From Pegoplata infirma (Eukaryota > Arthropoda > Insecta > Diptera > Anthomyiidae), in the NCBI GenBank assembly GCA_963921195.1, contig OY992537.1, positions 50,740,313-50,804,312 on the forward strand: a stretch of 64,000 nt of DNA, given 5' to 3'. The notes under the pieces are model-generated. The model did no database searches, was not told where the DNA came from, and saw only the letters and a list, made by a program, of their open reading frames with translations. Numbering within the stretch: position 1 is the first letter of the stretch; each line of letters starts with the position of its first letter. Below, in pieces: positions 56,467 through 64,000 of the stretch. Both the position numbers and the translations under genes were made by a program.

Positions 56467-57499
56467 AAAATTTACACATTTTCATGAAAAATGTTTTTAA
56501 CGAAGCCAAACTTTTACAAGGTTATGCCACCGTTGGTTAGGCATTAAAAAAACCTTTCTTCTCATATGTAAACATTATATAGTTTCTTCGAAAGAAATGG
56601 CTGAAAAATCCAAAAAAAAATTTTTTTTGCCATTTTCTGACCCATGTTTTGAACCCTTAAATCCGCGATATGGCCGATAAGCCGAGACACCCCAACCTTG
56701 GAATTGTCTCTTTTATATATATTTTTCGTTTCATGCAAATCGGTTCATAAGGGTTGAGATACTTCCCTTGTTAGTTAATATACACTTGAGGACCCCATTG
56801 GGTTCGGACCCGATAGGTCCAGATCCCGATGGGCCTAGACCTAGTTGGGTTCCTTAAAAATCGTCATAGTTTTTGATCCAAAATTTGTGTCCGTTTCGCT
56901 CTACCTTGCTTAGTTCTTGAGATAGATGATTTTACTCGGAGAGCTTTTGGTTATTTTGCGGTCTTGTTCTACGTGTTGATGGCTACAAAAATGATTTTGG
57001 ACATTTTGTTGTATCGGCAATATTTACCGATTTATGAGCATTTGAAAATTTTCGGGAATGCTAACTTTTTTGGATCCAAAGTTAGGACCCATTGGGGTGC
57101 ACATATGTGAAAAGGGCCGGCGATAATATGGAGAACCCGAGAACCAAAAATGGCCTCCATTTTGCTCTATCTGGCTAAGTTTTCGAGATAGCGCCATTTT
57201 AAATTTTCTTAAAAAAAATACAATTTATTTTTGCGAATATTAGCAAAAAAGCTTGTAAAAATTTGATCAACTAAATTTTAAATTTAGCACAAAAAAATTC
57301 GTTCAAATTTTGTTTTAAATTGCTAATGCGCCAAATGTAGCTTACAAGATATTTTTGCTAACATGCTAATCTCAACTAAAAATTTTCTAAAGGTTAGCTT
57401 ACTAGCATTAGCAAAAAAGAATTAGTAAATCTACTAATGTATTATTTTGAGTGTAATTTGTCTTACATTTCACGATCTAGGAGCCAGCATGGGATCGGT

Positions 57500-58170
57500 A
57501 GGAACTGATTCCACTCGGTCACTCATTTGACATCTCATCAAGGGGTACCCTTGGAGCAGTTAGAGCTGTAGGAACAGATAAAAATGGCATTTTGTATGGG
57601 AGCCCCATTATCAAGTGCAGGTACGGTATAAATATGTTTGGAGGGTAAAAATTAATGGGGTCGTTCATATTTTTTACCACTCTAATTGTAAGAGGCATCA
57701 TGGGAAAGGTAGGAGCTGATTTCATAAAACAAGTGTATAAAAAAAAAATTGTATGGGAACCACCTAAAGGGTTAAAGATAGAGGGCAGGTATATTCTAAG
57801 AAAATGTTGGGGTTGAAAAACATTTGGGGTCGGTCACACATTTGATATCTCTAGGGGCACCCATGGAGCAGTTAGAGCGGTAGGAGCAGATTTTATAAAA
57901 ATGGCTTTTTGTATGGGAGCCCCATTATCCAGTGGAGATACGTTATAAGTATGTTTCGAAAAAATGTTGAAGGGTAAAAATTAATGGGGGTCCGTCTTAG
58001 TTGTTACCACTCTAAGAGGCACCATGGCAGAGGCTACCTCAAGAATTAAAGATAGAAGGTGGGTATATTCTTAGAAAATGATGGGTTGAAAAAATATGGA
58101 GGTCGGTCACACATTTGACATCACTTGGGGCAACCTTGGAGCGGTACGAGCCAATTTTTTAAAAAAGGTT
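57500..58170. repeat. About 280-315-bp tandem repeats
   Basis: Three units begin with GGTCGGTCACACATTTGACA-like words near 57518, 57832 and 58107 and share 'ttggagcagttagag', 'tgtatgggagccccattat' and 'taaaaattaatggggtc'. A diverged part unit lies at 54840-54985, on the other side of the TA-type insertion at 54993. Confidence 0.7.
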
Positions 58171-58317
58171 ATCTCTTCTTTTTTAATAAAAAAATTTTTT
58201 CAATAATTTTTTTACTAAATAGGGTATAGTTAGCCTAAAAAAATATAAATATCAAGAGTAAATGTGTTTTCTGAATAAATCCCCAATTTACACATGTTTT
58301 AACTAACTGTGGGGCGG

Positions 58318-58507
58318 TAGCGTGAAGACGGTACTTCCTTGTTAGTTAGTAGCGTGCTAGCCTATGAAGCAGGTGATCTTGAGTTCGATTCCCACCAGAA
58401 CCCTTGGTCGACTTTTTTATAACGAGACGATGGACATTATTTTCAGTTCTCGCAAAATACGCGAAACAGAACCAAACATATGACCGTCAAATTTTCGCCA
58501 CAAATTA
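58318..58507 (+). mobile_element. tRNA-bearing dispersed repeat (copy 2), continued at 59622-59765
   Basis: GTGAAGACGGTACTTCC, then a tRNA-like segment (58344-58402, GAGTTCGATTCCC), then 'gacgatggacattattttc'. Cut at TTA by the foldback at 58508; the remainder 'ttaattgatgtttcaaaac' resumes at 59622 and ends in 'gatgtcgaatgtattaccc'. Confidence 0.65.
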
Positions 58508-59621
58508 CACCGTCCAACAGCTAATATTTAACATGAACCGTATGATATACGTCTTAATGTAGAGATCAAATGGAGTAAAACTGCATTTACCGGTTTTAAT
58601 TTTGTGTTGCTATTTCCTTTTAAAAGGACTTCAAAGTTTTAAGGAGCTACGATTTGTTTAATATTTTTTAAAAATTTGTCATTGTCTTGGATGCCACTAG
58701 AGATGGCAAATGAAAGAGGAGGACCTCCCTTAATTTTTAATTTTTTTATTTTGCAATATTTGGAAAAACACACAAAAAATTATTGGCTAAAAATTTTCAA
58801 TTAAATGTATTGATCAACAAAATTTAAATGAATCAATCAATGTTTTGATTAAAATTTTTCCTATTTTTTGTTACAAATTTTCAACATACCAGATTTTTTT
58901 TTTCGCTTTAATTTATTTGAATAGATTAATTCAAAAATATACAAAATAATCGGGCATTACTTTTTTTATTGTTGGCAACATATTGGAAAGCGAAAAAGAT
59001 GAATTTTTTGATAATTTTGTCATAAGCTTACAATTCATTTGTTAAATCAATCATTATTTTGATTGACTTTAAACAAAAAATTGATCAAATTTTTGATCAA
59101 AATCGAAAAAATGTTTGATTGAAATAATTTTCAATCAATCACCTACAAAATGATGATTGGTATAACAATTTTTTTAATTGGAGGAGTTTCAATCAAAAAA
59201 TTGATTGAATCCGCGTTTTTGTTGATTGAAATTCGTTTCAAATTTTTTCTGTGAAGGATGTGAATAATTTTCTTTAAAATCTTTATCAAAATATTTTGTT
59301 GAAAATTTTAAATTATATTGAGGGTTAAAGTTTTGAAAGGACATTACTTGCCTTCTTTTTCTTGATATTTAAAAATAATAAAATGGGAAAATTAGGGAGA
59401 TCCACATTTTTCATTTGCCATCACTTGCGGCATCCTAGGACAATTACAAATATTTAAAAAATATTTTACAAATTACAATCCTTTAAAACTTTAAAGTCCT
59501 TTTAAAATGAAACAAGATCACGAAATAAAAAAACTGTAAACGCAGTTTTACTACATTTAGTTTCTAGTTTTAAACGTATATTATCCAGTTTGTGCTCGAA
59601 GATTTTTTTTGCCGGACGGTG
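58508..59621. mobile_element. PIF/Harbinger-like foldback, CACCGTCC family (complete copy)
   Basis: Ends CACCGTCC / GGACGGTG, with TTA duplicated (58505-58507 and 59622-59624). The arms are long imperfect inverted repeats (about 230-260 bp). The middle (about 58730-59250) is extra relative to the copy at 8633 and consists of ATTGATTGA / TCAATCAAT words bounded by CACAAAAAATT and AATTTTTTCTGTG, probably another nested MITE. Confidence 0.85.
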
Positions 59622-59857
59622 TTAATTGATGTTTCAAAACATTTTTTTTTCACCGGTAAACAACTTACAGGGGTTTAGTTTGAAATTATAAAAAAAAATA
59701 TTAGCAATGTTGTTGATTCGTAAATTCCGAAAAAAGAGGGGATGTCGAATGTATTACCCCTTCTACCCTATGTAAGCCATCAGCTGTATGTTTTAAATTT
59801 GCCCCTGATAAACATGTATTTAAGTCAAATTCTATTCTCCAAAAGCATTCCACTTAC

Positions 59858-61234
59858 CTGTGTTAATAATGTATGATCCAATAACATATCGCTTTCCTGT
59901 TGATCTTTCATTATATCTGCATTAGCATGAAAACCAAATATAGCGGGAACAGTTTGCTGTGGCAACTCTTTGGTATAATTCAGATAATTTTCCACTTCTT
60001 TAAAAACGGGTATATAATAACTTTGTTGATCATCAAAGTAAAATGGTGGTTCTAAATTCAAAACTTCTGAACAGTAATAACGATTTAATATTGTCTTTAA
60101 AGTTCTACGATCCCAATCATCAGTAACACGACCACCATAGTTACATTCTCCCGTTAAATATCTTAAAGCATCATAATTGACCCCCTCATATTGATCTAAA
60201 AACATTTTCAATTGCATTAAACTGATGCGCAGATCTGTCTCATTAAATTCATAGGGTATATTCCAGCCTATGGGACCAAAGTATCTTCTCTCTTGTATAA
60301 CAGCATGAAAAAAGCATAAAGAGTATATCAGCTGTTTAAATGTCTGAGTTTGTTTGCAGGATTCATACCACTCTGGATCTGATATAGGATCAGATAATAG
60401 AGAACGCATTATATTAGATCTTAAACCTTTAGGAGGTTCATTTGTCATCTTAATGCCATTTTGTAAAACAACAACCGGAAAATGATCGGCCGGATAGGAA
60501 GTTAACCATAAACGAAAGTCAGGATGAGTAGAGTCGGGTACCATACCCTCACATATCTTTTCCAACTGAGGCATAAAACTTTTGGCCAAGTGACAATTTT
60601 GTAACACCACCCAATTACCCATTTTAATACCTTCTTCAATCATTTTAACTGCTATTGGACCTTGTCCCTGACCCAGTGATAAAGAAAACAAACGATTACT
60701 GCCAAAACCCTGTTCATCTGCAAATTTCAATAGTGTGGCTGTGGGATCTGAACCAGGTGTTAATATAAATATCAGCGGTATACAGCAATGAGAATCAGCA
60801 AATGAGGCACTTAAATCAAATTGTGGAGGATCTATAAATTTCTGGCCCATCTCGGTTGAGACAAAACCCAACACTGCCGGTACTAATTTATCGGGTCTAA
60901 ATACACGCAGCAATAATAATTTCTGAAATATTGATAGGCGTTTTTGCCAATTCACTGGTATGTCTCTATTATCTTGTGGTGTTGAAGAATCAAAAAATAA
61001 TTTCCATTCATGTAAATTATCAATTACATCTTCGCGTAATCCTTTGAAATTGCTCAATTCAGTTAAACGACATAATTCATTCCAATTTTGTATGTTCAAC
61101 CATTTGGCTGGATTTTTGTGGGGATTGTCCAAACCAATACCGCCAGTTAGCAAAAACATCCATTCAGTATTATCGATTTTACCCTCTGATTTCATAAGAT
61201 TTATATTCAATATTAATGAAAATAGTAGTTTATC
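59858..61234 (-). CDS. Axonemal dynein heavy chain, first exon in window (AAA6 region)
   Basis: 1377-nt exon, residues 1-459 of the visible part, phase 0 at both ends; acceptor CTCTGCAG and donor GTAAGT. Dynein heavy chains are ATP-driven motors of the axoneme arms. This exon starts in the linker before AAA6 ([28 protein letters not shown]). It contains the AAA6 module ([76 protein letters not shown]) and the following helical part ([49 protein letters not shown]). The AAA1-AAA5 ring, stalk and tail, about 3,200-3,500 residues, must lie beyond 64000. Confidence 0.96.
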
Positions 61235-61690
61235 CTGCAGAGAAAAAGAAATGAAGTGGAAGTAAATGTATGTATGTAGATTAAAGTGGGATGAAATTTG
61301 AAAATTAGGGACTTAAGGAGTGACACATATTCTAGAATAGATTCTAAGAATTTTTGAAATAAAATTTAGCTGGGCCGAATCTCGAATTATACTCTCAAAA
61401 AAAAAAAGTTTTATACCCCTGGGTGCAAGTCATAGTACATAAGTAGAAGGTTATTAGGGTTGTATTCGAGGTATTTCCGATGTGGCGGGCAATATGAATT
61501 TCTGCTTTTTGGTAAACGTACGAACGGTACGAATCAACTATTTTTAATATGACATATTGTCGTCGACCGACGACAATATGTCATGGTCAAGCGTTTAATA
61601 TAATATTAAAATTTTGTAATTATATATATTGCTAATTTATGAAAATAAAGAATACTACTACTACTACTACTACATAATAAATTTTTTCAC
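61235..61690. other. Dynein intron start; hairpin and TAC microsatellite
   Basis: A DINE-like fragment near 61355-61400 ('agctgggccgaatctcg'). A perfect hairpin at 61549-61584: 17-bp arms ATGACATATTGTCGTCG with a 2-base loop. (TAC)n at about 61652-61674. No exon recognised from here to 64000. Confidence 0.6.
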
Positions 61691-62384
61691 CACCTGGTGA
61701 ATAAAATGTAACAAAATTATTTTTCATAAAAATTTTTTTTTTAATTAAACATTTTTTTTTCATTAAATTTTTTTTTTTTTTTTCATAAATAACTTCTTTT
61801 GCATCTATTTCTTTTTTTAATAAAATAATTTTTTTTAATAAAACTTTTAAAAAAAGTTGCAGGACGCCACCTCAGTTTGACTATATAAGCTAACAATTAA
61901 CGAAAAAGAAAAAGAAAATAAGAATTACTATTTTCTTTTTCTTAAAACCAAAAATTTTAGTAACTTGGGCTTGTAACTTGGATAATAAATCACCTCGTGG
62001 TGAATAAAACCGTTTTTCACCAGAAATGAAGTAGAAATAAAAAATGTTCATCCAAGTTTTTTATATCAAATTTTTTTTTTCATCAATTTTTTTTTTTCAT
62101 CAATTTTTTTTTTCATCAATTTTTTTTCATCAAATTTTTTTTCATTAAATTTTTTTTTTCATAAATTTTTTTTTCATCAAACTTTTTTTTTTATAAAATT
62201 TTTTTTTTCGTCCAAATTTTTTTATACCCTCCAACTACAGTATGGGAGGGGGGGGGGTATACTCACATTGTCATTCCGTGTGATCGATTCTAAGACATTC
62301 TAGCGATGTCCGTCCGTCAGTCTGTAGTTAACACGATGCAGTCTAAAATAAAAGAGCTAGACTCCCGACATTTGACACGAATAT
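61690..62384. repeat. Poly-T/CATCAA tract and dispersed repeat with DINE-like end
   Basis: Two T-rich tracts (61690-61850 and 62060-62222) around the unit 'gcaggacgccacctcagtt' ... 'acctcgtggtgaataaaac', which also occurs split at 8240-8273, 9817-9849 and 11269-11365. From 62222: TATACCCTCCAACTAC and 'gcgatgtccgtccgtcagtc'. Contains the empty site ATATAAGC (61883-61890). Confidence 0.7.
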
Positions 62385-63597
62385 TAGGGTGGATCGAATT
62401 TGGCTTTTTGGCGAATTTCGTTCCGGCTCACCGACAGATGTGTTGGAATAAACCTAAAAACAATGTGGTTAAATTTTCATGCAGATCGGTGGTCATCTTC
62501 CGGGTGCATTTAAACGGGAAATAATATATAAACTTGTTTAAATAAAATATATGGATTACTTCATTATTTTGCATTAAAATATAATTTGTACAAATTCACA
62601 CGTGACACAAATTTCATGTGATTCACTCGTAAATGTGAGTTAAATTTCGTGAGTTCGCATGATTTTTTAAAACACGTCAAAATATAGTTATGTTGAGTTT
62701 TCGTGAGCGTGATTACAGCGTGAACGAGTTTAATATGTTTCACTCACGTGATCCTGTGTAAAATGAATGCAAACTTAAAAAAATTCCTGCGTGAATTTTT
62801 TTTTCTTCGTGAGCTTGAGTTGGTCAAATTCACTCACGGTCTTATCTCTACTCACGCTCCCATTTTTAATTTCAAAAATATGTTCCCAATGGTTAGTGGC
62901 CCGCCAAAAGCGGTTTATTGCTATATGCATTTGTTCATCATGGGTCATTTAGGGCCCAAAGCTGTTTAGGGTTAAAGAATTTCTACAAATCCAACATTTC
63001 TATATTAAGTTTTATAATTTATAATAAATCTAGTGTAAAATGAATAGTTTTTAACTAAAAATGTTGAGTTTTAAAAAAAAAGGCCAATTTTCCCAAAATG
63101 TCCTGGAAACAGACCGTTACACGCGCTGTTTAAGAATCTGGAATTTTTTCAAAAAAAATTTTGTCAATCAAACTTATATATACTTGAAATAAATGCAATA
63201 AAAACTTTAGATTGTGCAACTTAAAATCAAAAAATTTTTTTTTTTTTAAATTTGGTGGTTTTGAGTTTAGGGCAAAATGTATGGGTCATTTTTGGCAACC
63301 GTTTTAGAGGGGTTAACAATGTCCTATTAAGCTGAAATTTTTTTCTAAGAAAATATGATCAAATTGAAAAGATTGACTGAAATAAAAAAGGAGATTAAGT
63401 GATTTTTGTAATTTTGGCAATTTTTTAAAATACATATTATTTTTTAAGAAATCGCGGATTTTCAACGTCATTTCGGCAGCGGAAGATGACCACCGATCTG
63501 CATGAAAATTTAACCACATTGTTTTTAGGTCTATTTCAACACATCTGTCGGTGAGCCGGAACGAAATTCGTCAAAACGCCAAATTCGATCCACCCTA
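62385..63597. mobile_element. hAT-like foldback, TAGGGTGGATCGAATTT family
   Basis: Arms of about 118 bp, nearly identical (for example GAGCCGGAACGAAATTCG / CGAATTTCGTTCCGGCTC and CCACCGATCTGCATGAAAAT), outer ends TAGGGTGGATCG. The 8-bp flanks ACGAATAT and ATGTATAT agree at six of eight. Termini resemble the element at 35705-37247 (TAGGGCGGGTCG). The interior at 62590-62860 is rich in CACGTGA/TCACGTG-like words. Confidence 0.8.
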
Positions 63598-63639
63598 ATG
63601 TATATAACTAGAGTTAGAAATAGATCAATAATATATAAA

Positions 63640-64000
63640 CTTAATGGGGTCCTCGACTGATATTCGTTTGCATAGAATAGCAAAGTAATATAACATAATT
63701 TTTTTTCTAAAAATAACTTTACTTTGCCAAGTACACCCAAATTTTTGCAAAACATTATCATGATTTAATGTTTTGGGCAAGAGTACAAAATTCCCAGGCA
63801 TTTTCCATCAAATTTTTCATTTCTTCAAAAACTTTTTGCTCATAAAAAATTCTTTAATAAAAAAAATTTATTACAATTGTTTTCACAAACATTTTTTTCG
63901 CCCAAATCGGTTTATCACCAAGTCTGAACTTTTTCTGATATAATAAAGCAAGCACTCTCCCGTTAAATGATATAGTGTCGAAACTTTTCTTTCCGAAAAT
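63640..64000. repeat. Dispersed repeat (poly-T family), running off the window
   Basis: 'aatggggtcctcgactgat', 'aagtacacccaaatttttg' and 'ttttgggcaagagtac' match 12100-12270 and 16240-16362. Confidence 0.65.

Larger units (their letters stand above)
55145..56770. mobile_element. PIF/Harbinger-like foldback, CAAGGGAAGTATC family (copy 3)
   Basis: Ends CAAGGGAAGTATCTCAACCC and its complement, TTA on both sides (55142-55144 and 56771-56773). It is interrupted by the MULE-like element at 55434-56466. Confidence 0.88.
54993..57453. mobile_element. TA-flanked MITE (CACTCAAAAAAAA ends) containing a nest
   Basis: Begins CACTCAAAAAAAAAAAAACT after TA and ends TATTTTGAGTG before TA. Subterminal GTTAGCAAAAA words; its 56790-57190 part is related (reverse complement) to the middle of the CACTGAAAAAAAG family. 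It encloses the PIF-like element at 55145-56770. Confidence 0.8.
52493..59857 (-). other. 7.4-kb dynein intron, TE-filled
   Basis: Donor GTAAGTG at 59857, acceptor CAG at 52493. Holds two tRNA-bearing repeats, an AGCAG-rich region, a four-level nest of elements and a tandem of about 300-bp units. 53050-53600 is AT-rich and unassigned. Confidence 0.85.

Overview
This window looks like an AT-rich dipteran genome segment. Two split genes have GT-AG introns and products typical of a ciliated or flagellated animal. The mobile-element remains (DINE-1/mini-me-like copies with GTCY microsatellites, many MITEs) point to a fly, probably a calyptrate; that last step is inference. No prokaryotic or viral genes were seen.

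Genes. (1) A minus-strand axonemal dynein heavy chain of the DNAH3/DNAH12-like inner-arm type. Only its 3' end is here: exons 61234-59858, 52492-52117, 20275-20124 and 18330-17824, 803 codons running to the stop. The missing 5' part should lie beyond base 64000. (2) CFAP91 (MAATS1/AAT1), plus strand, exons 30370-30547, 30637-30856, 45290-46082 and 46147-48231, 1091 aa, all splice phases matching. CFAP91 lies wholly inside the 31.8-kb dynein intron (52116-20276), on the opposite strand. Both products act on the axoneme: dynein is the inner-arm motor, and CFAP91 is a radial-spoke/calmodulin-spoke-complex protein.

Layout. 1-340: unrecognised. 340-6000: a 47-bp satellite made of two alternating palindromes, split by a hAT-type insertion. 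6000-17500: nested MITEs, DINE-1-like copies and poly-T arrays. 17.8-20.3 kb: the last two dynein exons. 20.5-30.2 kb: TEs plus a 35-bp palindromic satellite lying inside a TA-flanked element. 30.4-48.2 kb: CFAP91. Its second intron (14.4 kb) carries about 3.5 kb of the same 35-bp satellite in the opposite orientation, then a deep nest of hAT- and Tc1-type elements. 48.7-52.1 kb: foldback repeats. 52.1-52.5 kb: dynein exon. 52.7-59.8 kb: TE nest up to four levels deep. 59.9-61.2 kb: large dynein exon. 61.3-64 kb: poly-T, DINE-like and hAT foldback sequence.

Most of the non-coding DNA could be split into discrete insertions by target-site duplications (TSDs) and, in several cases, by an empty site kept elsewhere in the window. 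Ten elements have 8-bp duplications or near-duplications (hAT-like), five have TTA/TAA on one or both sides (PIF/Harbinger-like), several have TA (Tc1/mariner-like), and one has a perfect 9-bp duplication (MULE-like). The most unusual signal is the pair of satellites. Each is built from two palindromes, and they share the module TTTTCTATAGAAAA. The 47-bp satellite is a dense cluster of TATCGATA (DREF/BEAF-32-type) motifs. The 35-bp arrays face each other in inverse orientation inside overlapping antisense transcription units.
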